The translations under genes and the position numbers were made by a program. DNA of 64,000 bases from Jatrophihabitans sp. GAS493 (lineage in GTDB: Bacteria > Actinomycetota > Actinomycetes > Mycobacteriales > Jatrophihabitantaceae): positions 4,573,568-4,637,567 of the forward strand of contig NZ_LT907982.1 in assembly GCF_900230215.1 (NCBI RefSeq). Reading direction: 5' to 3'. Shown here one piece after another: positions 42,843 through 52,800 of this stretch. Numbering within the stretch: the first letter of the stretch is position 1; each line of letters begins with the position of its first letter. The notes under the pieces were generated by a model. That model ran no database searches, had not been told where the DNA came from, and saw only the letters and a list, made by a program, of their open reading frames with translations.

Positions 42843-44461
42843 ACACACTTGTGGAAGTGCTCGACGCACTTGCCTACAGCGACCAACGCGTGGTCTTTCC
42901 TGAAACCGGAGAGGTGCTCCCCCACCGCGAACTGCCCGGCTTGGCTCGATCGTTCGGGCGCGTGCTCGCAAACGCCGGGGCTGGACCCGGCGACGTCGTA
43001 GGAATCCTCGTGCCGACATCCTCCGACTGGTTGCCCGTCTTCTTCGGGGTAGTCGTCACGGGAGCGGCCGCTTCCGCGCTGCCATTGACGCCATTGGTGT
43101 TCGATCCCTCCGTAGCGGCGGCGCCACTGTGCCCGCTCGTTGAAGCGGCCCAGATGCGATATGTAGTCGCAGCTGGACCTGGGCTCGCGGTGGCCGAAGC
43201 GCTGGTCGCGCTCTGTCCAGGCCTCACCATCGTCAACGCCGACGGAGCACGCCAAGCAGAGCCGTCGGCCGATCAACGGCCGCCAGTGAGCGCCACTGAT
43301 TTAGCCGTTGTGCAATTCACGTCTGGTAGCACAGCTCGTCCGAAAGGGGTCGTGCTCAAGCACGGCACCGCCGTTGCTGGTATCTCCGCCATCAACACTC
43401 ACATCCGCACCACGAGCACCGACGTTCTCGTTCAGTGGCTGCCGCTATTTCACGACATGGGCCTCGTAGCATTGCTCTGCTCCCTCCTCACCCCGAACGA
43501 TGCCCATCTATTCAGCGCGCTCGCGTTCCTCCGAGACCCGAGCTCCGTGCTGAGGCACATCGCGTCGGTCGACGGTTCAATCGTCACCGGCCCAAACTTC
43601 TCCTACGACATGTTCGCGACCGCGGCCGCTCAGATGGACGAGATCTCATTTCGCGCTTGGCGGCTCGCGCTGAACGGCGCCGAGACAGTCCGCGCGCAGA
43701 CCGTGACCGACTTCAACCGCGAGCTCGGAGCGCGCGGGGTCCCAGCGTCCACGATGTATCCCTGTTTCGGGATGGCCGAGGCGACCTTAGCTGTGACGCT
43801 CCCTCGACTGGGTGCCGAACCCCGCGGCGTAAACGTCGATCGCGATGCATTGGAGGTCGGACAACTCGTCACCTACGTCGAGGCCAGCTCATCTCACGCC
43901 CGTCAACTGATAAGCCTCGGTGTGCCTGTACCCGGGATTGAGCTGATGATTTCGAACGGTTCGCCGTTGGCCGAAGGCCAGCTCGGCGAGGTGTGTATCC
44001 GGGGCGCGTCGGTCTTCGATGGATACCTGAACGACGCGTCGGCGACGGCGGAGGCACTGCGCGACGGCTGGCTGCACTCCGGTGACATCGGCTTCCTGAA
44101 CGGCGGCGAACTGTTTATCGCCGGACGCAGCAAGGAGGTGATCATCGTGCAAGGCCGCAACTTCTTCCCAGATGACGTCGAGGAGGCCGTCCGCGGTCTG
44201 GACGGCATTTATCGAGGTCATTGTCTGGCCGTTGCTCGTACCAATGAAGAGAGCATCGTCGTGGTCGCAGAGTCAGCCGTCCACGCAGATTTGGAGAGCC
44301 GCGCGGAGTTGACCAAAGCAATCAGAGGGGCCGCGTCCCGTGCGGTCGGCCTGTCGTCCCTACAGGTCATCCTCGTCCCGCCAAGATCGCTCCCCCGAAC
44401 CACCAGCGGAAAGTGGCAGCGCGCGCGCGTCCGCGACCTAGTTGACGCGTATTTCGCCTGA
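42839..44461 (+). CDS. Fatty acyl-AMP ligase (FAAL-like)
   Basis: The protein is 540 residues, GTG start overlapping the previous stop. Adenylation motifs: VQFTSGSTARPKGV (P-loop), WLPLFHDMGLVALL (the FAAL-type HDMGL motif), LNGAETVRAQTV, YPCFGMAEATLAV, DGWLHSGDIGFL and AGRSKEVIIVQGRNFFP, with the catalytic Lys region SLPRTTSGKWQR. FAALs activate fatty acids as acyl-AMP and load them on a carrier protein rather than CoA. The ACP gene follows within 17 bases. It is the probable entry point of the pathway. Confidence 0.9.
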   Translation: MNTLVEVLDALAYSDQRVVFPETGEVLPHRELPGLARSFGRVLANAGAGPGDVVGILVPTSSDWLPVFFGVVVTGAAASALPLTPLVFDPSVAAAPLCPLVEAAQMRYVVAAGPGLAVAEALVALCPGLTIVNADGARQAEPSADQRPPVSATDLAVVQFTSGSTARPKGVVLKHGTAVAGISAINTHIRTTSTDVLVQWLPLFHDMGLVALLCSLLTPNDAHLFSALAFLRDPSSVLRHIASVDGSIVTGPNFSYDMFATAAAQMDEISFRAWRLALNGAETVRAQTVTDFNRELGARGVPASTMYPCFGMAEATLAVTLPRLGAEPRGVNVDRDALEVGQLVTYVEASSSHARQLISLGVPVPGIELMISNGSPLAEGQLGEVCIRGASVFDGYLNDASATAEALRDGWLHSGDIGFLNGGELFIAGRSKEVIIVQGRNFFPDDVEEAVRGLDGIYRGHCLAVARTNEESIVVVAESAVHADLESRAELTKAIRGAASRAVGLSSLQVILVPPRSLPRTTSGKWQRARVRDLVDAYFA

Positions 44462-44477
44462 GAGGCCGGAGGGGAAC

Positions 44478-44738
44478 ATGTCTGAAAATGACTCAAGTTC
44501 GGAAGTGGCTGATGCGTTGCGTACAGCCTTCGCCGAGTTGCTGCAGTGCGATCCGATAGAGGTTGATCTCGGGACTCACATCATGGAACTTCCCGGGATG
44601 GACTCGATGAAGTTGGTCAAGGCCGTCGTCGCGTGCGAGAAGCGCTGGCAGATTGCGTTGGACGAAGACGAGCTGTTCGAGGTACGGACCGGGGAGGATC
44701 TGTGCTTCCTGATCGAGGCCACGATTTCGGGAGAATGA
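44478..44738 (+). CDS. Acyl carrier protein
   Basis: The protein is 86 residues; ATG 44478 follows GGAGGGG. The phosphopantetheine site is Ser43 in LPGMDSMKLVKAVV, on an acidic four-helix pattern (CDPIEVDLGTHIMEL, ALDEDELFEVRTGEDLCFLI). Its stop overlaps the start of the second P450 (ATGA). It presumably receives the acyl chain from the FAAL and presents it to the P450s and the KASIII-like enzyme. Confidence 0.93.
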   Translation: MSENDSSSEVADALRTAFAELLQCDPIEVDLGTHIMELPGMDSMKLVKAVVACEKRWQIALDEDELFEVRTGEDLCFLIEATISGE

Positions 44739-45991
44739 GGCTCACCGTCGGCCCTTCCCAGTTGGCCGCCGAGGAGACTTTTCGAGAACTGCGTGAGCGC
44801 GGATCAGTTCTTCCGGTGACCCTTCCGGAGGGCTTGCAGGCCTGGGTCGTCACTCGGCATGCTGAGGGTCGCCAGGTCCTGCGCGATCCGCGATTCGTTA
44901 AGGACCTGCCTGCGCTCACTCGCGACGGGCAAGGTTTTCAAGGACATCGGTACGCCGAAGATGTTGTCGTCACCGAAGGCCGACACATGCTGAACAGCGA
45001 CGGAGCCGATCACATCCGACTTCGCGCTGTAGTGGCACCTCTGTTCACTCCGCATGCTGTCGCCGATCGAGGTGCGGAGATCGCAGACATTGCGGTCGGA
45101 TTGACAGACCGGCTGACCAAGGGGCCGACTGCAGACTTGATGCAAAGCTACGCTCAACCGTTACCAGAGCAGGTATTGTCCCGAATAATCGGATTCTCCG
45201 ACGAGATAGGAGAACACGCGGCGGTACTAAGTCGCCAGCTCGGGCGGCGCGCCAATCCTACTGAGCCCGCCATGCGGCGAGCCTACAGTGACATGGTCGA
45301 CCTGGTTAAGGTCGCGAGTCGCGACCCCGCGCCCGACGACACAGTCATTGCGGCATTGCAGACTGCAGTTGCCGCACGTGTCGTGAATCGTCGAGAGGCG
45401 GTCGCGACCATAATGATGCTTCTCGCGGCCGGCATAGCGACCACGGCTGTTGCCATTGGTACCGGGATCGCGCGCTTAATGTGGTCGGGCGCTGTGCTGC
45501 GGAGCATGCTGGCCTCCGAGCAGACAGCAAGTCTTCTGGTAGAAGAGCTGCTGCGGCACCATCCACCGGCTCCATTCTCTCCGTGGCGGTTCACTCGGGC
45601 AGCGGTCGAGGTCGACGGCACTGTTATCCCGGCCAATTCGGTCGTGTTCGTCTTGTTAGCTGCCGCGAATCGCGACCCAGCCGTCTTTGCCGATCCGGAC
45701 GAGCTGCGGCCAGGACGGTCAACATCCGGGCATCTATCGTTCGGACAGGGTCCGCACTACTGCATCGGAGCGCACCTCGCCCGACATGAAGTCACCATCG
45801 CCTTGCAGATGCTGTTCGATCGACTCCCCCACGTGCGCCCGGCCGTGCCGTACACGGACATCGCCTGGCGCGGATTGCTCTTCGACCGGACCATGAATGC
45901 CTTTCCGGTACTGACCGGTGCCGCATCAACGCCAGCCGACGAGCACGTCAAGGCGTCGTGGGATTCGTTGCCGCCGCGTACGCCGAGCTAG
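44735..45991 (+). CDS. Cytochrome P450 with altered I-helix
   Basis: The protein is 418 residues. Motifs: heme loop LSFGQGPHYCIGAHLARHE with Cys343, and ExxR in VEELLRHHPP. The length and style are of the soluble bacterial CYP105/107-like class, unlike the CYP102-like partner. The I-helix reads LLAAGIATTAVA: the conserved Asp/Glu before Thr is Ala235. That acid normally helps proton delivery to oxygen, so mechanism may differ (as in some P450s that use substrate groups or act as non-hydroxylating enzymes). It is the last gene of the operon, coupled to the ACP and overlapping the convergent exporter by four bases. Confidence 0.9.
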   Translation: MRLTVGPSQLAAEETFRELRERGSVLPVTLPEGLQAWVVTRHAEGRQVLRDPRFVKDLPALTRDGQGFQGHRYAEDVVVTEGRHMLNSDGADHIRLRAVVAPLFTPHAVADRGAEIADIAVGLTDRLTKGPTADLMQSYAQPLPEQVLSRIIGFSDEIGEHAAVLSRQLGRRANPTEPAMRRAYSDMVDLVKVASRDPAPDDTVIAALQTAVAARVVNRREAVATIMMLLAAGIATTAVAIGTGIARLMWSGAVLRSMLASEQTASLLVEELLRHHPPAPFSPWRFTRAAVEVDGTVIPANSVVFVLLAAANRDPAVFADPDELRPGRSTSGHLSFGQGPHYCIGAHLARHEVTIALQMLFDRLPHVRPAVPYTDIAWRGLLFDRTMNAFPVLTGAASTPADEHVKASWDSLPPRTPS

Positions 45992-47505
45992 CCGAACGCG
46001 GCGGGCTCCTCGGAGCGAGAACGCAGCGCGAGACCCGCAAGTGCACCGATCAGAGAAACTACGGCGCACAGGTCATAGACGAGGTGAAAGCCGTCCAATA
46101 AGTTGTGCCGGTTGGCGGCGAGAACAGTAGCGACAATTGCCACGCCGACCGCGCCGCCGAGCTGACGGGCAGTCAAGTTCAGGCCTAGCCCCGAAGCAAA
46201 GTCCAGCGGAGACACCGCACTCGCCGCGGCAACCGAAATAGCGGTGATGGCGAGGCCGATGCCGAGGCCTCCAAGAACCATGGCCGGGACCCACGTTTCC
46301 CAGAGTTGCCTCTCCAGGCCAAGAGCGCTCGAGCCCATCCAGATGTTGGACAGACAAAGCATCCCCATACCCACGGATGCGAATACAAACGTAGTTTCTT
46401 CGGTAACTCTTCGCCCGGCTACCGTTGCCGAAACTATCGACGCGAGCGTTGCCGCCGAAAGTGCACCGGCCGACTCCCAGATCGAGTAGTTCCAAATCAG
46501 TGCGAGAAACAACGGCGCAGCCAGCCCACCGAGGAAGAGAGCAGTTCCGAATAGAAATGAAGCAACGTTCGCTTTAGCAAAGGTTCGGCTGCGCCAGAGA
46601 CCGGTTGGTATCGCAGGGTTTGATCGGGTCGACGACCGGATGAGAGCTATTGCTACCAGGGCGATGCCGGCGGCCATCGCCGCAGCGGTTCGCCAACTGA
46701 TCCACGCCCAGGTCGAGCCCTCAGTAAGGCCTGCGACAACGAGTCCAATGCCGCCGGCAAAGCACAGAACGCCGAGTGGGTCCGGCCATACGGCTCGCTG
46801 GGCCGGACGATGCATCGGGACCACACGCACGCTCGTGATAGCAATGACAACCACGAGGGGCACGTTGACGAAAAAGACCGACCGCCAGCCCCATCCAGCG
46901 ATCAGGGCGCCGCCGATGACAGGTCCAAGCGCCGCCGACAGTCCAGCGACCGCCGACCAGAGTCCGATCGCGGCGGGGATCCGCTGGATGGGGGTCGCGG
47001 CAAGCGTGATGGCCAGTGCAGCCGGGATCATGAAGGCTGCCGCCATCCCTTGAACAACCCGAGCGCTGATCAACAAACCTATCGAATTTGAAGCGCCACA
47101 GAGCGCTGACGTCACGCCGAAGACAAGCACCGAGGACACGAAGACCTGGCCTCGACCAAGCGTATCCGCAAGCCGACCAGCTGGGCATAACAGCGCGGCA
47201 AAGGTCACGGCGTATCCGCTAATGACCCAAGTCAATGTCGTGACGGAAGCACCAGGGAACGCTAGCGAAATGCGTGGTAACGCGATATTCGCGACGGAAA
47301 TGTCCAGAGTCGCGATGAACGTGGCGGCACAGGCAATGAACAGAACGAAGCCGGCTCGTACCTGCGTCGACGTGGCAGCAGCGTTCTCGTCACCGCCAGG
47401 AGGCGGAGATTGTCGCATTGGTCCCTGGTCGACGGATCTGGCAACAGTCGCATCGCGGGTATCAGGACGGTCGCCATTGTGAAACGGTGCATCCTCTTGC
47501 GACAT
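45988..47505 (-). CDS. MFS drug/metabolite exporter (EmrB/QacA-type, 14 TM)
   Basis: The protein is 505 residues from ATG 47505 (GGAT-type site; the frame opens at 47643). After a cytoplasmic N-tail, 14 hydrophobic helices follow. Motifs: LDISVANIALPRI (motif D1), GYAVTFAALLCPAGRLADTLGRGQVF (motif A), ARVVQGMAAAFMIPAALAIT (motif B) and LGPVIGGALIAGWGWRSVFFVNVP (motif C, antiporter). Such DHA2 exporters commonly accompany biosynthetic operons; its 3' end overlaps the P450 operon by four bases, so it is probably the exporter or self-protection gene for the product. Confidence 0.88.
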   Translation of the reverse strand: MSQEDAPFHNGDRPDTRDATVARSVDQGPMRQSPPPGGDENAAATSTQVRAGFVLFIACAATFIATLDISVANIALPRISLAFPGASVTTLTWVISGYAVTFAALLCPAGRLADTLGRGQVFVSSVLVFGVTSALCGASNSIGLLISARVVQGMAAAFMIPAALAITLAATPIQRIPAAIGLWSAVAGLSAALGPVIGGALIAGWGWRSVFFVNVPLVVVIAITSVRVVPMHRPAQRAVWPDPLGVLCFAGGIGLVVAGLTEGSTWAWISWRTAAAMAAGIALVAIALIRSSTRSNPAIPTGLWRSRTFAKANVASFLFGTALFLGGLAAPLFLALIWNYSIWESAGALSAATLASIVSATVAGRRVTEETTFVFASVGMGMLCLSNIWMGSSALGLERQLWETWVPAMVLGGLGIGLAITAISVAAASAVSPLDFASGLGLNLTARQLGGAVGVAIVATVLAANRHNLLDGFHLVYDLCAVVSLIGALAGLALRSRSEEPAAFG

Positions 47506-48265
47506 CGATACATCCTCGAATTTGTCCGGTACGCCTTTTATGCGGTTATCATGAACATTCACTCGTGCGTCGTCGGCCACTGCTTCAAACGTGACATAGT
47601 TCAATCCATCCAGAACTTGGACATCCAATGCATGTCGAAACATTTCAGGCGGCTACAACCTGAGTGCAGGTAAGCACCCACGGTAGTCAGTTGTCGAATT
47701 CCGGCTCGGTATTCAATCATGCAGACGATGGTTAGTCTTCGCGCGACATCTAAGGTCTAATCTAGACACGGCGCGTGGTCATGGTCAACAGTTCGGTTAA
47801 AACAATCCGATGAGTCGTCAATACTGCCGATCGTCGCGATCGTCCATTCCTCGAGCGGACCCGCACCACGACAACACCGACGAGCATCGTCACTCGAGGA
47901 CACATGTCACTGGTACGCCGACCAACCTCGATCCGTCGCACTGAGGCCGAGTTGGTCAACTGCTCGGTGTGATGGTCTTCGACTGTTGGGCTGCCGCGAG
48001 CGTGCAGGGTTGAATTGCCGGTCTGCCGGCAGATTCGGATCCTTCGGGTGTTGCGGTGATGGTGGTCGTTCAGCCGCGCCAGTGCGCGGCGCGTAGTCCG
48101 GCGAACGCGGCGGCGAGGTTCCGCAGGCCGGTCGCCTTGCCGCAGCGGATGCAGCACTGGCGTCACAGACATGGGCCGACCACAGAGCCCAATCCAGTCG
48201 CCGACGCGTCCCCGCCCAAGCGGAGACATCGCCAAGCCGACCGGATTGGGCTGAGGTGCGCTTGG
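47506..48265. other. 760-base region without a recognised gene
   Basis: Open frames here (for example minus 47762-48235) are Arg/His/Thr-rich without signatures. A minus-strand piece near 48060-48150 reads CIRCGKATGLRNLAAAFAGL, possibly a decayed gene end. An inverted repeat with arms at 48187-48199 and 48241-48253 (AGCCCAATCC type) lies just after the next gene's stop and may act in termination. Confidence 0.35.
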
Positions 48266-48874
48266 CTACGTTCCGCCCTGCGCTGAATCAAAACTACGGG
48301 CGGTGGGACCTTCGAACGCGCTTAGGTACCACGTAGCCGGTGGCCCCGGGTTGTTCCCATCGGATGAGACGATAAGACCGCCTTGGCTATTGTCGGTGAG
48401 AAAGCCACCCCACGCAGAGACGAACTGCACGCCATACACCGGCGTAAAATTCTGAGCGTCCGCGAGGGGGTCTCCAGCCCATGAGACACACGGCGCTGTC
48501 GCCACACGTCTCGCCTCGCCCATCCCTCCGAACGCCGTTAAGCAGGCGCCGGTGGCAGCGTTCTTGATCAATACGGCCGCCGAATAGGGGGCCGCCAACC
48601 CGTTGTCTTCGTTGAGACCGGTAGGGGGTGACACAAACCCCCATTCCTGAGTACTCGACCCGGTGCACGGGGCGAGAAATACGCTGGAATCGGGGCCGGT
48701 GTCGATACAGGCCCCGGTAGTCACCACGCTAATAGTTGAGAATCCATCAGCGTGCGCTGCCCCGGCCCGGGCGAGTAATGTCGCGCCGAGAGCGACGGCG
48801 ACGAGAACTGCAGCTACGGCTTTCACCCGAAACGACAGGCCACCCCTCGGGCGTCGTGCAAGTAGTGCGTGCAT
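48266..48874 (-). CDS. Secreted ricin-type beta-trefoil-like protein, paralog 4 of 5
   Basis: The protein is 202 residues; ATG 48874 has GGAGG five bases upstream. The signal peptide carries GGLSFRVKAVAAVLVAVA and ends near AHAD. Mature part: TTGACIDT, VFLAPCTGSSTQEW, VLIKNAATGACLTA, a Cys in APCVSW, YGVQFVSAWGGFLTDNSQGG and PATWYL. It is closest to paralog 1 (both have NAATG, TPVYG/TPVFG and NPGPPATW), suggesting a duplication pair placed 18 kb apart. Confidence 0.82.
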   Translation of the reverse strand: MHALLARRPRGGLSFRVKAVAAVLVAVALGATLLARAGAAHADGFSTISVVTTGACIDTGPDSSVFLAPCTGSSTQEWGFVSPPTGLNEDNGLAAPYSAAVLIKNAATGACLTAFGGMGEARRVATAPCVSWAGDPLADAQNFTPVYGVQFVSAWGGFLTDNSQGGLIVSSDGNNPGPPATWYLSAFEGPTARSFDSAQGGT

Positions 48875-48914
48875 TGCAACCTCCATTGTTGATTGATAGG
48901 ACGGACACGCAGAA

Positions 48915-48943
48915 ATCACGCACATAGCTACCTGGTGGGTTCA
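48915..48943 (-). promoter_or_regulatory. Putative ECF-sigma promoter (TGAACC-N17-CGTGAT)
   Basis: -35 box at 48938-48943, -10 box at 48915-48920, spacer 17; about 35 bases of leader to ATG 48874. Confidence 0.78.
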
Positions 48944-49133
48944 CGTGACCGTCCACGGAATTCGGTGTCCTGGGCCAGGAGCCCACATACCGAACGACGC
49001 ACTTCGACACGCCGGATCGGCATTATTGACGGACTCGGATCCGCTACGCCGAGAACGGCGCCCCTTCGCGGTGCTCGGCGTCATTCCCTGGTTAATAGAC
49101 CAGACGGATCGGCTCGGACAAGTGCGGCACTGC

Positions 49134-49768
49134 CTACTGTGGCGGTTGAGTCTGCCCAAGCGGGAGAAGGGGTTCGACGTTCCCTGACTCGTCAACGAGC
49201 ACCTGCTTCAGTCGGTCGCTCGCCACTTCTACACCGGGAACGTTCCACGTTGCTGCACCACTTAGCGGTGAGTCGTCGTTCCTTGGGACTGCGATCAGAC
49301 CGCACTGGCTGTTGTCCGTGAGGAATCCATCTGTCTCCGAAAAGAAGTGGACGCCGGACGACGGGATCCATCCCTGGTGAAAATCAAGGTCGGTGATGTC
49401 CGGACTGTCGTCGCATGGGTCCATGGTCATACTCTCGACTTCGTTCGTATTACCAACCGTTGTTAGGCATGCTCCTGAGGCGGTGTTCACAAGTAGTGTG
49501 AACGCTGGCCGGTTGGCTGCGGTCACAAACTGCCAATTCTGAGCGTTCGAGCCATTGCACGGGGCGAGATACACATTGGAGTCTGGATCGGCCTGAATAC
49601 ATGCTCCCGTGGTAACGACACTGATCGTCGAGATTCCGTCGGCGCGAGCGGCGTCAGCGCGGTGACCAGAACCGCCACCCCAAGCGTGAGAGTGACGAGC
49701 ACGGTCGCCAGAGCCTTCGTTCTGAACGACAGACCACCTAATGGCCGTCTGAGAAAGATTCCAGTCAT
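49134..49768 (-). pseudogene. Secreted ricin-type protein, paralog 5 of 5, frameshifted within the signal peptide
   Basis: ATG 49768 (GGAGG eight bases upstream) opens MTGIFLRRPLGGLSFRTKAL plus ATVLVTLTLGVAVLVTA. The expected next segment, AARADGISTISVVTTGACI, is in another frame that continues to a stop at 49134. The frames must join near 49640-49670. The mature part is otherwise intact: VYLAPCNGSNAQNW, LLVNTASGACLT, a Cys in DPCDD, DGFLTDNSQCGLI and ATWNVP, plus a 30-residue tail absent in other members. An intact promoter of the island type argues for recent damage or a sequencing error. The reading in a single frame from 49811 lacks a signal peptide. Confidence 0.72.
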
Positions 49769-49806
49769 CTATGCCTCCAAGAATTGCCAAGCGACTCCAC
49801 CTCCTC

Positions 49807-49835
49807 CTCACGGGCGATACCCTCCAATCGGTTCA
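49807..49835 (-). promoter_or_regulatory. Putative ECF-sigma promoter (TGAACC-N17-CGTGAG)
   Basis: -35 box at 49830-49835, -10 box at 49807-49812, spacer 17; about 32 bases of leader to ATG 49768. Confidence 0.75.
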
Positions 49836-49886
49836 CGTCGCCGCACACCCTCGCCATCAACTCTCCTTCGTCCCGCGCTGATGGAC

Positions 49887-52800
49887 TCAGTTCTGTTGAC
49901 TAACGCCGACGGTTCCAGCGTGCGGAATGTCGCTGGGTTTGAGCGTCGCCAGGTCGGTAACGGTAGGCGAAGGTGTCTCGCGCATTCGCTTTGCATGGCG
50001 CGTAACTGCTTCATCGAGGACCTGGCGGGCATAGCGACCATTGCCGAAGGTAGCCGTTCGGTCGGTGCCTTCAAAGTGAGCCCGAAGTGCGCTGATAGTG
50101 GGGCCGTCGCACTCGTACCCGGCGGCTGACGCGTGCTGGTTCACGATCGTTACTAGTTCATCGGTGCTGTAGTTGCCGAATTGAATGCGGTGGGAGAAGC
50201 GGGACTCAAGCCCTTGGTTTGCCGAAAGGAATCGGTCCATGTCCTCTTCGTATCCGGCGGCGATCACTACGACTTCGTCGCGGTGATCCTCCATGAGTTT
50301 GACGAGGGTCTCGATCGCTTCGCGACCGAAGTCTCCGCCGTTACCTGTCGATGACGCGAGGGCGTAGGCCTCGTCGATGAACAACACACCGCCTCGAGCC
50401 CGGTCGAATGCCTCGGTTGTGCGTTGCGCAGTCTGGCCGATGTAGGAGGCAACGAGGTCTGATCGTCCGACCTCGACAACTTGACCACGTTGCAATACGC
50501 CCATCGCGGCGAGGAGTCGCCCGTAAAGGCGAGCGATTGTGGTCTTTCCGGTCCCTGGCGGTCCGGCGAAGATCAAGTGCCTGGAGACCGCTGGCGCTGG
50601 CAGTCCGGCCGCTTCTCGTTGCCGCGCTGAGGCGAGCAGGTCGGCCATTCCTTCGACTTCGTGTTTGACGTTGTGAAGCCCGACCATGGCATGCAGCTCG
50701 GTCAGCAGCGAGTCGACCTGATCCTTGTCGGCGACGCCAGCGCCGGCGCCGATGCTCCCGCTGGGCAGGGCTCCGATGTCTTCGGGTAGCAGGCGGGTCA
50801 TGGCCACAGTCGTCAACTCCGGCTCGTCTGCCAGTCGATAGGCCTGATTTCCCAGCATCTCTTCGAACGCCATTCTGGCGCTGCGGCCGTTGCCGAAGGC
50901 GGCGTCGCGGGGTAATCGTTCGAAGTAGGAGAGGAGTGCGTTTCGCGTCTCGTACTCCAGACGGTAGTCATGGCTCTGGCAGAGCCCCTCGACTATTGCG
51001 ACGAGCTCGGCAGGGTTGTAGTCAGCGAACTCGATGGTGCGCGAGAACCGCGACGCGAGGCCGGGGTTGGTCGCGAGGAATGATCGCATTTCATGGGTAT
51101 ATCCGGCAACGATGACCACCAGCTCGTCGCGGTGGTCCTCCATTAGCTTGACCAGAGTGTCAACGGCCTCCCGCCCGAAGTCCGGTCCGCTGCCTCCGGT
51201 TGCGGAGAGTGCGTAGGCCTCGTCAATGAACAACACACCTCCAAGTGCCTCTCTAACCCGCTCTGTGGTTTTCAATGCCGTTCCGCCGACGACGCTCGCG
51301 ACGAGATCACCGCGGCCGGTCTCGATCAGCTGCCCACCTTCTATCACGCCGAGCTCGGCAAGGATTCGCCCGTAGAGTCTTGCCACAGTTGTTTTCCCGG
51401 TTCCAGGGTTGCCGGTGAATACGATGTGGCGACTCAGCGGGGGCATCGGCAACCCGGCGCGGGAGCGCTGCTCAGCCATGAGATGCAGACGGACAAGCGT
51501 GGCGACCTGGCGTTTCACTTCGTCGAGGCCGACCAACGCGTCGAGTTGGCTCAGCAACGACTTCAGCTCAAGGCTGCCGGCTGTGAGAGGGGCGGTCGAT
51601 GCGACCACTCTCGCATCCGGGTTGGCGTTGACCGGTGATGTTCCGTCGTTTGATGTTGGCGGTTGCAGTGTGTCGTGCGGCGGAGGTGACCGGCGCAGAG
51701 TAGACGTCTGCTTCTCGGTGATGCCGCGGAGTTCGGTCACCATCAGCTGTTGTCCAGTCGAGGTCACCCGCAGTCCGAGGCCCGGATTGTCATCAAGGTG
51801 GCAACGCGCGATCTTCAGCGGCGCATCCGTCTCGACGAGGACCGCCTCGTTGCGTGCCTTGCTGACCCTTGTGTCAGTCATACCTCCGGTACTCCCCGGT
51901 CGCCAGGCGATGCCAGTCGCGAAGCTCTCCACGGACGCGCCGTCGAGCTCGGCTGAAGCCCCGGGCCCGACTTCGATACCGACATCGCCGCTACCGGACA
52001 TCTCGCAGCTACGCATCCGCCCGCTCGCGGAATTCAGTACAACCGCTCGTCCGTGCTGCACTCGGACAACACCATCGATGATCTCGACGTCGCCACCGTC
52101 GGTGACGGTCACTCCGGTGTCGCTGCAGTCGCTGACAACGAGCTCGACAAGCGACGCAGACGTTCCGGTGCCGTCGATCGTCACTCCGGTAGCTGAGGCG
52201 GCGATCTGTATTTGACGCAGGCGTGGGCGGGCCCCCGAACTGATCTGTATTGCACTCTCATGGCAATCACGCAGCTGGAGATCCGACAGCGTTGGGGTTG
52301 CGTTCTCCTCGACGACGACACCGACTGTCACGTCGGAGATCAAGGCCGAGGTGAACGTGGTGGTCGAACGGCCAGCGATCGAGATGCCAACGTCAACCCG
52401 ACCGGAGATCTGCACATCACTCACCCGCCCACCCGCGCCGTCGAGCACCTGGATGCCGTAGCCGCCACAATCGCGCGCGGTGAAGCCTTCAATATCGGCA
52501 TCTCCGGCGCCGAGTAACACCATCGCCTGGCCCTCGGCTTCGACCACGGTGCAGTCGATTATGTTCGGGTGCGCTCCCGATGCCACGAGAAATCCCGCGC
52601 CCTGTGCCTCGCGGATCTCGACACCACGCAGAGTCGTACTCGCATCGCGTTCGATGGCTATCGCGGGGTTTCCCGCACCCGTGACGACACAGTCGGTCAC
52701 CTCTCCGCGGCCACCGTCGGCGGCTAGAATCGCGCTTCCGTCGAGCTGGCTGAAATGACAGCGATCAAACGTGGGGTTGGCGCCGTTGCCGATCACCACT

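Noticed and set aside
47762-48235. 157-codon minus-strand open frame
   Set aside because: Low-complexity Arg/His composition, no ribosome site, no recognisable family.
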